A DNA stretch of 64,000 nucleotides from Opisthocomus hoazin (GCF_030867145.1 NC_134415.1:17958417-18022416); one strand, 5' to 3'; positions 11,493 through 25,785 are shown, numbered from the stretch's first letter. Translations and numbers: made by a program. The notes: generated from the sequence alone by a model not told the origin.

Positions 11493-14419
11493 ATTCAGTC
11501 CAGGAGCTCACTGCACTCGTTTGCCCCCATCGCGTTAGCAATCTTCAGCAACGTGCGGTGAGGAACAGCCTCTTTGGTGCTAATCCTTGCAATTTCCAGT
11601 CCAACAGCCCAGTCGCATGTCTACCAGCCTCCCACAAATGGAATCACAGTACAGAAAGCACCACGGCCCTCAGGGCCTGTTTTCTGTACGGTATCCAGCA
11701 CACGTTAGCACGGGCTGCCTGGTGCATCCCCACCCTATGGTAACTGCTCACTACAACAGCTCGCGCCACACAACACTCTGAGAGCCTGGCAAAAGAGGTG
11801 TTAGGAGATGGAGGGGTTTACTCCGCTCACGAGCAACGTGATTTGCTGCTGGAGAGATACAGCCCCTGAGGAATAACGCAAGGGAGAGAAGTGGTGAGGA
11901 CCCAGCAGGAGATGGAGACAGAAAGCCTGCTTTGTGTTTATCAAAATAATATCTGCTAGCCACCTCCTCGAAGGTGGCGGCATTTGTTCTGCAAAACAGT
12001 GCCTTGAGGCAGAAGTCAGTACTTCTGGAGTAACATCAGCACCCCTTTGAGATGCCAGAGTGCAAACACCTTGTCCCACAGGAGGCTGTGAGCACGCCCT
12101 TGCCAGCTGCCTCCTCAGCTGCAGGTCTTTCACTTCCAAACTGCCCCAACACATGGAGGCCTTCAGCCTCCTGGAGCCCTGTCTCACACTCCCACGGCTC
12201 TGCAGACTGTGCTGCCTGCCAGGAAGGGCTGTACTTTTGCACTGTCTGAAATACCCCTTGTTTTCTTCCTCCCTGCCACTGGAAGGGGCAGCTGGAGATG
12301 CAGGACACTGCTGCTGCAGCAGCAGATCAAACCCCATCAGCTAGACATGTGGCCAGCCCTGCTGGGGAGGCTGTGCCTCACAGCAACTGCCAGCACTGCC
12401 CTCCCATTATCCCAGTAACGCAAATTACAGTGGGCTGGATCCTTCAACAGGGAAGGCACAGGTCTCCCACATAACTTCTTCAGCCACAGGTTTCAGGCTA
12501 CTAAACACGCAACTTGCGACAGACCCCCGTTCATCGCTTGAGCCAGCTTCCTCAAAGCGGAGGTCGATCCTTGCACTTCAGTATTTACCACTTCTCCCTT
12601 TGCATGCTGCCTCCTTCCTCATAAAACCAGACACATGTAAGGCTGTTCCATGGTCTGTATCACCCAGATCAGTCCACTCACCACAGAAACGCACCCACAT
12701 GGGGGCTGAGCCCAGCAGCGGTTTAATGGCGTGTTGCAGTACCAAACACCACTTGAGTAGGGCAGGAGGAGGAACATTAAATATGATCTCACATCAGACA
12801 TTAAAATCCTTCTGCAGTCATAAAAAAAAAAAACAACCCAGAACAGAACATAAACCCATGGTGGGTTTTTTGGTTTTTTTTGTTTGTTTTAAATCTCTAA
12901 GTAACCAGGCAAGCCAAAAGACTAGCACAACACTGGATATTCACACCAGCACGGTGAGCAAGAGAGCATTTTGCCATTCACCCCCCACTGCTGCTACCAA
13001 CGCACTGGGAGATGCTCCCACCTGTTCCCAAAGCAGGGATTTCCTGCTGTATCCTGTGCTCTTGCCCTGCAGCACTGCACAGGATGCTTACAGCTCTACT
13101 TCACGCAGCTGAAGAAAGACAGGGCAAAAAACCAAACCAGCAGCTAATAGCAAAGGGCTCAGAGTGCCCTTGTATATGCCCTGATGGCAACAGTGCTGCT
13201 GGGCAGACACTGTTACACCAGTTCTCACATAAAAGGCATGAGTTAGAGCCAGAGAAGGCAGTTTTGCAGTAGCTGTAAGGGACAGCCGGTGTGTCAGGGG
13301 CTGAGGAGAGGGTGGGAAGCAGCGGAAACTTTCAGCCCAGAGGCAGCCCCATTCTAAGCTGTTGGCACTCTCACAGGTGTGAGAGTGTTCTGTGAAGGAT
13401 TTGCCTCGGGAGGCCACCAGAGCCAGCCAGGTCTGTAAATCACTTTCCCAGGGCACTACGACAAGAAAAAACTCCAGGTTCATCTGGCTGGAGACACACA
13501 TGCTGCTTCCCTTCCTTCAACATCTTCCTGCCTAATGCTGCTGGCTGCCAAGCCCAAATGAGGCAGGAAAATAAGGGGATTTGTTCTGATGAAGGGTAGG
13601 AAAAAAGGAATAACCTGCTCCAACTATTTGGAGATAATTAAGGTTACTCTCGGAGAGAAAACTTCAGCGTCAGACCTGCCTGGGGGAAAGCAAGTGTCTG
13701 TTCACTCGAGCCATGGTATTTTGTTCACAGACCAAAGAGCAGTCAAAACTCAGTTCTATCTAAGACAGGAATGGATGTGAAATCTAGGACAGGAAAGAAC
13801 CAAGTTTCATCCTGACAGCATTCAAATGGTCTCGGTTTTCCTTGGACTGCATTTCTCAAACTACTTCTTCCCTCCACACCCCCAGTCCCTTCCATAACTG
13901 AATCATCCCTCTTCTGCAGATGCAAGGCTGGTGAAGAAGCAGAAAGCATCTGAGCCAGAAGCCTGAAAGATTGAGCTCCTTGCAATTCACAGGGGCCAGA
14001 GAGACAGCTTTGAATCCACTGCAGCTACCTGGGCTAGAGCACACCTGCCTGGCAAAGCTGCTCCCCTTGCTCCTCTCTGCTTCTCCCACAAACTCGCCCT
14101 CAACTCATGGGAAGAGGAAGGAAGAGTTCCCATCACCACCCTTCCCGTCCTGGTGGGAAACCAGTGTTTCAGCCACAGTCCACCACACAGATGACCACAA
14201 TACAGATCATCCCCGCACTGACTCCAGTTTACCACCACTTTTGATGGGAATCTGTGGTCCAAGGCCCAAAACGTAAACCACTGCTCATGCCAAGGAGAGT
14301 TGCCACTGTCAGCAGCAAAGGCCAGCAGTGGGAGCTGATCCCTCTGGTGTCATGTCATCAGCCTCAGATGAGCAGACGACGCAGCCCCTGGAGCCCACCC
14401 ATGCAGAGAGGCTCTTGCC

Positions 14420-14490
14420 GCATGAGATTCAGAGCTGGAAGAGACTTTTTTGTTGAGCAGTGCCCTGCTCTCCTGACTCACACCAAGCCC
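14420..14490 (-). mobile_element. Possible CR1-like tail relic
   Basis: GAGATTCAGAGCTGGAAGAG followed by ACTTTTTTGTTGAGCAGTGC weakly resembles the reversed 3' end of CR1 (AGAGYTGGAAGGGACCTTT then GTCCAGTCC). Short and uncertain. Confidence 0.25.
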
Positions 14491-17400
14491 CCAGCAACGT
14501 GGGCAGGCAAGCACATAAATAGGCAGATGCGAGCGCAGCCTGCAAGGAAAGCTTCCTCTAGCATTTCAGAGGAACTAACCCTGCCAGTCGTGTTACCTCA
14601 TGAAATAAAACACACCATACAAGGCATTAAAAGGAGCACAAGAATACATGTCTACGGAAACGGTGGAGGGAAGCAGGTGCTGTTTTCCATAGTGCTGAAC
14701 CAGATAGAACCTGCTACACTTTCTAGGAGAAACATGATGAAGCAGTCTTGCACAACAGCAGGGATACAAGAGGCTGTTATTCTGGTGACCTGTCACAGAC
14801 TCTGCTGTGCATCCCAGGGACACAACAGGTTTCTATAGATATCTCAGGTACTTTCCCAGTAGCCATTTCCAAGCCATACTCCACAATATATGCTACCAAA
14901 CTTTAAACATTAATTGGAGGAAACAGCTTGCCTCAGTCCTTCTGATAACTTGTCAATACTATGCATCCCTCCTTATCTCCCCTTCCTTCAGCAGGGCAGA
15001 GACACTCACAGCATTTTATCCCTACAACCAAGGCAAAGCAGCCCCTGCAGCCTTCCCCAGTGTGGCTGCTGCTTGGTGCTGTGCACAGCATCCCCCATGG
15101 CAGCAAGCACACAACTCGATACCAGCTAGGCTCCATCTCCCCAGCACAGTAGCTTGCTTGCTTTGCTGCAGGAACCAACACTGCAGAGGACAGGCAAAAC
15201 ATTAAAGGCAACAGAGACAGTTCAGTTCCCTCCTATGGCCTGTGCCACAGCCCAGGAGGAGGGAGACAGTGGAACGAAAGGGCAGCATATCCAAAGCAAC
15301 ACCAGGGACCCGCAGCTCGACAACTCTGTTTAATGATTCATTCTTCTTTCTGCTAAAGCCCTGGGAAATGGTCATGCTTAGGACAGGGACTGGACCAATT
15401 AGCTGGCCTGAAAGGCTTCAAATCCTACACCTGATGGAAGCCAATCACTGGTGCATGTCAAGCCAGTGGCACCTTGGATTTTGGTTGTCCCCTCTAGCCC
15501 ACATTGCTCAGAAAGCCTGGCTCTGCCTGTTGTCCAGAAAGCCATGCCACAAGCTGGAGAAACAGAGCTCCCCTTCCCATGGGAACGTGGCCAGCAGCCC
15601 TCCAGCAGCAGCCAGTACCATTGCCTGCTGGGCAGAGGAGCCCGCCCTCCGCCAGCCCTCCCTCCAGCACCCTAACAAGCCCTCTGCTGACTATAAAGGC
15701 AGCAACAACACACTCTATAGCCCCAATACTGCTAAATACTCTCCTAAATATTACAAAATGCTGCTGTCATTGTCCTCATGCAACCTCCCCTCATGCCATT
15801 GACTGCAGGGACCTCTGCTTGACTGCTTTAAAAATATCATAAACTTTCCCACTCTTTCTCAAAACTGGAGTTAGTGCTCTCTCCGGGACCGAGGCAGGTT
15901 CCCTGAAAGTTATGGGAAATAGTAAAAAATGGTCAAGTCAAAAACAAACTCGTGGTTCAAAAACTGTACAGATTTAAGACGCTTATTTATTTCTGCATTC
16001 CTACCCCACCCCACCTCCCATAAATGTTTCTGTGACCATCACTAAATTCAAGAAAGTATAACAAGGCTGAGGAGAATTCCAGCCAATTTTAAAAGATACA
16101 AACAGCATAAGGAGAATAAACCCATACTGTTACTGCCCCCTACTCTTATCCTTTTGCTTTTATACAAAGGAAGGTTTTCCTCTCTTCCTTTCTTTACTAA
16201 AAGGATTTTTCCACCATAGTATCTCATATTCGGGTGAATAATCAAAAACTGGCAGTATGGTGTCACTAGTAAAGTGGAAGCCCAGTATAGATTTAGGGAT
16301 CAGGAGCTTGGTCAGACGAAGTTTAGAGAGCTTCCCCAGTTCTTACATATCTCAAGATGACGTATCTCAAGACACAATATTGACTTTTCTGGTCTTCTCA
16401 AAGGCAGAGTTCCTGCTCCTATGCATAAACAAGGTCTTTCCAAATCACCTCCCTGTTTCTCCAACCATGACTTTACAACTGCCTCATTACCAAGATAGAT
16501 GGGCTAAACGCCAAACCTGGAGGTCTCACGGCTCGCACAAAGACCAGCAGGAAGCAGCTGGCATCAGACCTGCTAGTGATCCAACAAACACTGGAAACCA
16601 TGAGCCTTGCTAACCTTGTCAGGTTTTTCACTATTATTGAGATTTCTTGCAGCTCTTGACTGCTGTAGGAACTGTATTTAAGGGGTGCTGAGATCATTTC
16701 TTCATCTGGATTACTTCTGAAGCATTACTGTAACAAGCAGCCAGCTGGGAGGAGTGAGAAAGGGAGCTCCACGTCACTATAGCAGCCTCTGCGCCGCTTT
16801 GGGTGGAAGCTTATTGTGATCAGGCAGCTTCTCGCAGACCCCAAGAAAGCATGGGGATCCAGCAACTCCTGTAGCAGGCTCTTAATTCAAGAAGCAGCAC
16901 CCACACAGGCGCTTTCCAGCAGGAACAATTGGGGTCAAACCAGTTGTAAGTCCAGCTGGTCCATGCTGAAGCCCACCAGTGGAGCCAGCCAGCCATTCTC
17001 AAAAGGAAACCTGTTCCCCAGCCAGTGCTGGCAGCACATGGAAGGAAAGTGTAGGCAGGAGGCAGAGACCGCCTTTGCCCTCTCTCCCCATCTCTTTAAA
17101 AGGCTGCAGGGAGGGCACCTATCTCCTCCCTGTGGCATTTTGGCGTGGCAGGGCTGTGCCTCCTCCCTGCCAAAGGGGTGCAAACGGCTGCCCCGCTCCC
17201 CCCGGCATGCAGGCCTGCTGCGATGCCCAGATAACCCAAAGAGACAGATGGAGGGTACCCAGCTCAGAGTTTAATCAGGCAATTTTTTTAGCCAGCTACC
17301 TGGCTCAAGCTTGAGTCCCACTTGAGAAGCACCACCCTGCAAACCCCCACGATGGGGGTCCCCTCTGTACACTGTGCAAATTGGAATACAAATCAGAGGA

Positions 17401-18778
17401 AAAATCTTTCCTCTGTTTGAACAAATTGCTATAGATTCACCCCCGCCTCAGGTCAGAGCCCCCGATGGGAAATATTTTCACTGGCTGACTGCTAATAGAC
17501 TCTGGAGCAGCCACTGGATCAATACCTGAATAAGAAAATTAGCCAAAGTACACAATCTGATTTTGTCTTGTTTTGAATTACAGCAGGTTTGTGTTTATTT
17601 CACTCCCTTTTCCCTCCTTCCCTCTCTACCACACTTCCCCCGCCCTTGCTCCCTGGTTACCTATCAAATCTAGTCAGATTTGTGGGAATATAATAAAGTA
17701 CGTGCAGGAAGATGTAACGGCTTTTGAAAAATGTTTACAAGCATTAATATTTCCTAGTGAAACGGCAGCACTGCCACTCCCTCAGAGGAGACGGCTCGAG
17801 AGCACTGGTGAGATTTTCACATACACTCCCCTCAAAAAAAAAGCCAAGTGCAAACAATACAAAAAAATCCGCAAAGCAGGAGTGGGCGACAGGCTGCAGA
17901 CTCCCTCTCAGAAAACTCAGGAGGTCAGCAGCAAGGTTTCAACATTGGGAATTAAAAAAAATACAATAATAAAATAAAAAAGCAGCTCAGGCCTTTCAGT
18001 CAATACTGGTAGGAATGGAGACATGTAACTACACCTGGCCTAGATTTCAGATGCAGAGGGCAAGACAGACGCTAGACGTCATCCCCGTTGTTTGCAAGAC
18101 TTCACTAGCAAGGGAACAAGCAAAGTTGATGCCTTTCACAGGGATTCAGTGCGGTGTTTCTGGCAGCTGAACACATGGACCTTCCCAACTTTCCAACCCC
18201 TTCTTGCTAGTTTAAAGCCTATTTCATTTTAATCTGGAAATGACCCTGCAAGAGAAGGAGAGAGAAAAAGAACACAGATACTAGGCACATTAAAGAAAAA
18301 AGCTACCAAACCAACTGTTCAGATAGGGCACGTTGCCCAGATAAAATTCAGTGGGAGTAAAATAATTCCTTCTAACTTCCTACCCCAGCATCCCACTCCC
18401 CATGCCACCTACAATTGTGTCAAATGAAGAGAGAAAGCACGACTCAATCTTCAGCTTCCTGCTCCGGCACATCACGCTGTGAAGCAAAGACACCAACTGG
18501 GTGCCTATGGAGAACTCGAAGTGTAAAGAAGCCCCAGAGCATTCAACGTGAGATGAGGTCCCCCTGTCACATTAGCACACCGCAAGTGGCCTCGAACCAA
18601 ACAGGCTGAGCGGGACCTGACATCCCCTTCACAAAGCTTCCCTGAGAAACTGCACGTCTTTCTTCCCACCCTGTCATTTACTGCTATGCGCTGGGGACAG
18701 GACCCTCTTCTCTTGACATGGCACACAGCGCAGGGCTGTGTATCCCCAAGACAGACCCTGAAAAACGCACTTTTTTGT

Positions 18779-18862
18779 GTAATAAATGTATATATACTAT
18801 GTATGCACATACTTACGTGCACTTGTGTGTACATATATGTATATGCACATACACAGATATTT
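18779..18862. repeat. Alternating purine-pyrimidine TG/TA/CA stretch
   Basis: A degenerate microsatellite of TATA, TGCA, TGTG and CACA units with Z-DNA and unwinding potential. No unit length dominates. Confidence 0.75.
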
Positions 18863-19389
18863 TAATCCCTGTGGTATGTGGTCTATGACCTTTTTCCACC
18901 ATCTCTAACCCTGTGTTTGTTTAATCTTTACGTCACGCTCGCAGAAGAATACTAAGTGTGATTATTACCAGAGATTATGCTGCACATAACGGAAAGTTTA
19001 CAAATGTCTACCAGTGCATCTTCAGTTTCCCTGCTTGTATGCGGCAGACTATGCCAGGAGTGTGCTAATTACAGCATATTAATCAAAGAACTTTGAAGAG
19101 GATAGGCCATAAAGAAATCCTTTCCAGAAACACTGTGTAGCAAGGACCATATCAGAAGAAACCAGAAAAGGCATCTTCTGCAGAAAGCAGCACTTACATA
19201 CTGGGCCAAGTCCAATAGGGCACCACCAAAATGCCCCACCTGCCTGACCATATGGTGCATGAAGAAAATCTGAGAAAAGTTTGGGTGGGTTTCTTTCTTT
19301 ATTGATTTTGTTTTTCTGGGTTTTTTCCCCTAAGCCTTAAAAAAAACAAACAAACACAAGGCAGACCTTATTGCTATTACCTAACTGGG

Positions 19390-19729
19390 TTATGGAGGGA
19401 GGGAAGATGAACACAGAGTCAGACTCTCCTCAGAGGTGCATGATGAAAGGAAGAAGGTCAAAAGCCACAGAATGCAACACAGGACGTTCCCATTGGCCAT
19501 AAAGACAAAAATCATTTCACCATGAAGGTGGCCAAACACCAGTAGAGGGGGCCCGAGAGCTTATGGACCCTCCATCCTTGGAGATGCTCAAAATTCCACT
19601 AGATGAGGTCCTTAACACCCTGCCTAACTTCAAAGTTTGCTCTAAAACGTCAAACTAGCACTGCTTTGAGTAGAGGGCTGGACCAGGTGACTACCTGAGG
19701 TCCCTTCCAGCCTCAATTATTCCATGAAG
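19390..19729 (+). mobile_element. Older CR1 3' fragment, plus orientation
   Basis: Aligns by eye with the end of CR1: CAGACTCTCCTCAGAGGTG near 19421, a block resembling the conserved 'TTTCACTGTGAGGGTGGTCAAACAC' region near 19514-19539, CCTCCATCCTTGGAGATGCT near 19569, GGCTGGACCAGGTGAC near 19677, and GAGGTCCCTTCCAGCCTC with AATTATTCCATGA at its 3' end. It is more diverged than the copies at 7.7 and 52.6 kb and has no open frame. Confidence 0.85.
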
Positions 19730-22700
19730 TAACCAAGGCAAGAAAGTGCTAGATTGGCACCACCTAGATGAGAGGGTTTGCTCTGTGCCCTTGCCCTCTC
19801 CAGTGGGGAGAAGTGGCCATACCACCTTAAAAATACACACACACACACCCCTGGACTTAAGCTAACAGATTCCAACTTGGAGATGTAGAAGCAAGTTCAA
19901 ACACCAAAACCACCACAGAGGACTGTCATGGACATTAGACTTACTAACCATGTATGTGTCTTTTGCTTATTGGTTTTTGGGTTTTTTTGTTCGGTTGCTT
20001 TTAAAGATTTGTTCCATTATTGCAGATGTTGACAGAAATTAACAAGGGTTTTTATAGTTTAGGGCCTCTAAACCAGGCTGCAGTCCGGGCAGTAGGAATT
20101 TCTGTCAGTCTTTTCACTGAGATCCAGACTGAATCCTCCATTACAATTAATTTGGTACAGGTTTAAATCTCTGGGCCTTACCATCTCCAGAAAAATGGTG
20201 AAAGGAACGGAAAGATGCCACAGATTAGGTGCAAGCTCAGTCCAAAGCAAACAGAGCTATAGGGTTTCTTATTCCTTTAAAAACAAACATGGATCTCCCT
20301 CTCCCCTCCGTATACAGTGTTGATTTTCACCATTATGAAGTTACTGTACTGTTTCCCCCCTTGAGGACCATAAAATCAAGAAAGAGCTTCTGGGAAGGTA
20401 GCCACAGAGCTCCCAAAACAATGCAAAATGTCACAGCTTTCCCCAGGCAGGGATTCCAGGGGAATCTAGCAGATTGTCAGAGACACAAAAGTACTTTTCC
20501 CCAAATGGATGAACGGTGCCATTGCTGCAACACCTACAACCACACTGCTCACCTAAGACACCTCACTGCTGCTGTCTGTGGGCATGCATGAGCCTGGGGA
20601 GAGCCACCAAATACTGGAGAGGATGAATAGAGCAGCTATGAAAGGGGAGGAGTCACACTCCTGAGAGACTGAAAGAAAGAAAGGTCACTCTGCAGTTAAA
20701 GCAGATGAGGGCTTCATGCCATTCTTTCCTTCAGTAAAAGGGACTGCACTTCTCTCTGTTCAACCTAACCATCCCCAGATGCTGCACAAGTACTGCAGTT
20801 TTTACACTTATTGCTCGTGAGTTATCCAAGAAACGACAAAACACTGATCCAGCAGCGATGCACATTATGAGCGCACGAGCATCATGAAGAAACAGCTTCC
20901 TCTCTCCACTCTGGGAATTTTAGTGTCCGGAGATTGTTCTGTCCTGGAACACAGAGAAGCTGAGTCCTGGCTTCATTTCAGCGTCAGCCCTGGGCTGCCA
21001 GGCACCCCGGCCCTGCTGACCCCCGCCAGAAAGGGCAGTGCTCCCAGAGACACACCGGCTCCAGAGGCACCGACAGACCTAGGGCCAGCACTTCCACCCG
21101 GAGGGTAATGAGAAGATGGACAAAGTAGTCTGGGAATGCATCTGCCCAAGAAAGAGGCAACAAATAAAAAAATACAGGCAAAGACAGCAGTAATGTCTGT
21201 GTTAGGAATATCACAGACTGAAATCATGTATGTAAATCTACACACTTAGTTGGCCAAAGAAGAGGGCAAGGCTGGCAAGATGTCTCTGGGAAGGAAAGCA
21301 GAGTGAGGGAGCACTGGGAATCTGAAAAGCCACTTGACAGGAAAAATAAAACAGCTGAAAGTAAGTTCACTCTCGAACTCTTGCTCTAAAATGGAAGCAG
21401 TGATGACAGTTCACACCAGCAGAATAAATGCAAGAGCAGAGATCATTAGCACAGCTACTGAAGCAGCCCTGGGAGACTGCAGCCCTGCCTCCGTTCACTT
21501 CTGATCTCACACGCAGTTCCCAAGACATCCAGGAGCTGGCCCTCAAACCCAAACTCCCAGCTCCCTGATGACCACCAGGCTAGGTTCTCACCCCAGTGGG
21601 ATGACACATTTAATGTCAAATGTGTATGAATAACTGCAAAAATATTAACAGGAAGGAAATGAGAGAGACAAACACAGTGGAAAAGTCCATCTGCTCTGGA
21701 GCAGTTAGCAGGGTGATCAAAACGCATTATGCCTGGGTCCTTCTCAGATATTTCTCCCTGAGTAACAAATAGAATCTGGCTACATTTGACAGAAGGAGCC
21801 TAGATTCACACAACTTCGGAGGCCTGTATGCACGCACACAGCTTTCATGGCATACAAAGGATTTGGAAAATACAGGCCAAAGCAGCAGACGCAGGATGAA
21901 AACCTACAGCACTGCTCAGACCCTTAAGCCTCCCACACAGAGAGCCAGCGCTGGAGTGTGAAAGCCACCACAAGCCAGCCGTAAACCCAGGAGGTGAAGA
22001 AGGACAGAGCAGTCACGCAAGGGGCTACTTGAGAGAACATTCCTTGGTTGCAAGGGCAGCTCCCCTCCTCTCACTCAGCTGCCATGTGCTACCAGTCTGT
22101 ATCCAACTCCTTAAAAGTCAATCATTCAGATTTAAATCAGGAGAGTCAAGCTGCAAATATCAGCCCTCCCCAATGGAGACACTACAAGCACAGCTGGTCA
22201 AGCCACACACACGCACATCACGAGGAAGACCGACACACCAGTAAGGCAGATGGACCAGGTCAAGCACTCCGCTGTGCCAAGCTCTCCAGTCACCATTCCT
22301 TCAGCAGGTGCTGAAGTTACTCTGTGCTTCTCCAGAAGTGTTCAAAAGCTTTGTGGAAGAGGGTCAGGAAAATACCCCTCACCAGCACCATGCCTGCTAG
22401 TTAATCTTATTCCTACAAAAAAGATCAAACCAAGCCTCCAACTGCTGTTTGCCTTCAGTGCTGTAACTCAGTGTAAAGGTATCGCTGGCAGCATTTCAAC
22501 ACCGCTTGGTTTTCCCTTGCTGCTGCTTCAGCGGTAGAAATTGCCATTGTATTTGTATATTTGCATGCGGGGAGGCAGGGGGAAAGGGCTTTCTTCAGTT
22601 GCAGACCGCTTGCAGGATTTTGTTTGCATACTCATTTTATGGTCAAAAGCATACAGTTGGGCTTTCTTTGCAAAGCCCTCTCTCGCAGAGCCAGTATGTG

Positions 22701-25329
22701 TATTTAAACTAAGTGACAATGTATCCCTTTAATACAGCTTTTATTGTTCAAACAAATATTATTTTAAGCAAAGTGAATTTGGGAACCAAGGGAAGAGAGA
22801 AGGCAGAGGGGAAGATGGTGGGGACAATGGAACAAAGACTCCCCACCACCAGGCCCTTATCTCGAAAGCTGAATGAGATCCTGAATGCTAGCTCTATTTA
22901 TGTCTCTTCCTTCCAGCCATACTTTTTAAGGCCACAAGAAAAGTTAGGGAACAAATGTAGGTGACAGAGGCAAGGAGAAAAGATTTCAACCAGTGTAATG
23001 CAATTAAGCAACAAAAAGGAAAAAGAAAGGAAAAATTCCTCTTATCCCAACACAACAGCCCTGCAGGAAAGCAAAGGAAAAAGAAACAACTCTTGCCAGC
23101 TACCTCCAATTCACTTGGACACAAGAGTGACAGACCTACAGTCTCTAGGAAAGAATACACAAATAATACCACATACCAGAGAAAACAGTCAAAAACTTCT
23201 GGGGTAGGAAAAATTATTTTTCTCCCCGTTACTCCACACTGACCGACAAGAGCATGACTTGCTCAGAGTTGAGCTACAGTTCAAGTATAATAAGAATTAT
23301 CCCATGTGGAAAAATCACAAGCACAATCCAAGTCCTCCAGAGTAGTGGGTTTTGAAACCAAAGTGCACAGACGCTTTTGAAGCCCAGAGAAAAGAGGAAT
23401 CCCCCTGCAGAAACCACCGTCTCAGAGAATAGATCCAGAAAGCACTGACTACAGAGCTTGGTCCCTCTGGCAGCATGTTACCTAGCTAGCCCGAGTCCCG
23501 AGGCACTGCAGTCTGGTTGCACAAAGCAAGCACCCTATTGCTTTATGAAGCAGGTTCACACTTGAGGATTTTCTGTGCTTTGATGACAGACCTGCCGTTG
23601 GGTTCTCCAACAGCACTCGCTGAAGGCAGCTCAGGGGCTGCCTGAGAGAGTGGCAGCAGCTCAGTGACCCCAGCAACCAGCCATCAATGAAAAGATGCTC
23701 GCCAATGCATGGATGTGGGAACTGCCACAAAACAAAAAAAGTCTCGAGTCAAAATCTAATGGTGATTGAGGGAAAAACAAACAAACAACAGATATCTGTG
23801 AAAACCTGTACACTACTAAGACAGGACACCACACAAAAAAGGAGGTCGCCTGTCTATGCCCTCCCTCCACATCCAGATGGAAACACCTCCCTGAAACCAT
23901 CAGCTTCATCTTCAAAACACCTGTCTGAGGAAGACAACTGGCACCACCTTCCATTGGCACAAGCAAAAGACCAGGAGAAACTAACAGACCCAGCCTTTTT
24001 TTTTTTGTGGTTTATTTTAAGGCGCCACCTTTTTTTTTTTTTTAAACATATGTGGCTTACACTGAAGTCTTTAAAAAAAAAAAAAAAAAAGAAGTCATAA
24101 AGAAAGACTGACAGTGACAGGATCCAAGCAATTACATGCAGCATTTCAGGCCAGCATTTTTACCAGAGCAACAGCTCATCTGGGTTTAACCACCTTGCCT
24201 TAGAATTAAAATGGTATCTACATGCGTAGCACAGCCGAGCCAAAAATTGTAGCCAGGAAAGCGAATCCACTAAGATTTCCCCCCACCCTGCTTCTAACTT
24301 CTGTTTTCGCAGAGGATCCAAAGAAACACAACCATTCTTCCCAGCCAGAGAGTAGCAGAAGCTGGAGTCGGAGTCTGGCCAGCAGCTTTTGCTGGTGGAT
24401 CACGGGCACAACGGCTGCCTGCTCACGCCCCCGTAGCAGCATAGCTTCCTTCTGGGCTAACAAGTAAAAAGCCGTCTGTGTCAGCAAGTTGAGCAGGTGT
24501 GACAAAGCACACGCAAGAAATAAGACCTTATATCAACAAAAATCCAATAAACCAAATATGCCTCGGAAACTAATTACAATGACTTTAACTGGATACGACA
24601 AACAGGGAGGAATAAAACACAGGAAAAATCAGAAGAGTTAGTTCAGCAAATGAGCCACTTAATTACAAGCTATCACCCATCCTACACCACCCTGGGGTAT
24701 GAGCTCCAGCCTTGGTGTTATCCACAGCTGTTTCCCCACAGACAATGGCAATGCTCACAGAGCATCCAGGACCTTAAAATAAGTGTATAGGAGTTTACCC
24801 ACAAAAGCTACATTAAATCCTCCTGTTTCTTGCAATGGGGGTGCTAAGACTAGCCCCCTCCTACACGACCTTGGAATCACAGCTGTGGGCCTCTGGGAGA
24901 CGTGCAATCCTGTCCGGGCAAGGCTTCCGCCCCACGGGGACAGCGGTTCTCACTTGCTCTTCCAATCCCTCATTTTCAACAGCAACAATGTCATGTGTAT
25001 TATCATGAGGCCAATGAAAGAGAGAAACATTCTCCCTCCTAGAATTTACACACCATCAACAGCATCAATTTCTTCCCTTTTTTTTTTTAAATCTAGCAAT
25101 AGCTATACACATTTCTTTCTCATTTCCCTGTCTACCTCACCAAGCATATCACAGATCCTAGTACTTTTTAGCACCTTCCCCTGCTTCCTCCTTCTGCAAA
25201 GCTTTTATTTAGGCCTAAGAAGCAAAAAGCTCATACGGTAGTTTCCTTCTCCCACCCTCCTAACTTACTACTTCCTCTAGACTTGCTTTGAGACAATCAA
25301 ATGCAATTCTTAAATTAAAATCCGTTTAT
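19730..25329. other. Intron 1 sequence, no gene seen
   Basis: Unique-looking DNA with several purine-rich and homopolymer stretches (23.0 kb and 24.0-24.1 kb). No exon, RNA gene or named repeat was recognised. Confidence 0.6.
24000..24091. repeat. T and A homopolymer cluster
   Basis: Three short tracts, T about 11 at 23997, T about 14 at 24030 and A18 at 24073, lie within 95 bp. The facing T and A tracts could pair as a short hairpin. Simple-sequence DNA. Confidence 0.7.
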
Positions 25330-25785
25330 TAAGAATTAGCTCTGCTGGAGCTTTCCTGCACGCTGCTCTATGCAAGGGAAGTTTGCCATGCTGTGATGCC
25401 GGGCTTGCTCCTCATTTTTCTTTACTGCTCTTTTAAGTGTCTGTACAAAATGCCCTGCTGACCCATCTGAAGGGGAGTGATAAGCAGCTGATCTACTGTG
25501 TTTTACCAAATGTCTCTTATCTAAAACCAACTCCTTAAGCAAGCCATATGCTGCAAACATACTTTGAAATGTCTCCATAATAATCTGAGAAGCAGAACTA
25601 TTTGTCAAATAGCACACACGCTACTGCTGGCCACTTGGAATAACCATCAGCCACAAGTAGGTACATATGCTCATTGTGATCTGCAAAAGTCAGCATGGCA
25701 TCTTTGCCAGCGCTTAGCAGATGTCAGAGTGGTTTCTAGTTTCAATAACTACCATTCACTTTGGCTGATTTCTCCTTTTACATGG
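25330..25785 (-). pseudogene. Decayed Ty3/gypsy-type integrase fragment
   Basis: The minus strand encodes pieces of a retroviral-type integrase core. From about 25711 leftwards it reads SAKRWQRCHADF, a one-base shift in a T run, then MYLLVADGYSKWPAVA, then a second shift and, from 25617 to 25336, SASQIIMETFQSMFAAYGLL, KELVLDKR, SAAYHSPSDGSAGHFVQTLK, RAVKK. This order (W-R-H-x-D-F, D-x-YSKW, F-x-x-x-G-L-x-x-x-L-x-x-D, PYHP-NG-ERFVQ-KRA) is that of Ty3/gypsy integrases of the K02A2.6-like type. The two catalytic aspartates are traceable in HADF and VLDK. The DNGPQF motif is lost, and the catalytic glutamate position reads G in DGSAGHF. There are at least two frameshifts and an internal deletion. 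No LTRs, reverse transcriptase or gag are recognised nearby. Confidence 0.75.

Larger units (their letters stand above)
8641..18778. other. Intron 1 sequence, no gene seen
   Basis: About 10 kb, slightly more GC-rich than the rest of the intron, with open frames up to 194 codons (14254-14838 plus). They lack any recognisable domain, and some pass through homopolymers (for example A15 near 9580). Only the possible SINE/LINE relics listed at 9.8, 11.4 and 14.4 kb are recognised. Confidence 0.6.

Noticed and set aside
19539..19552. CTCF-like core CCAGTAGAGGGGG inside the CR1 fragment
   Set aside because: The required GGC is GGG at the key position, so the match is imperfect and common by chance.
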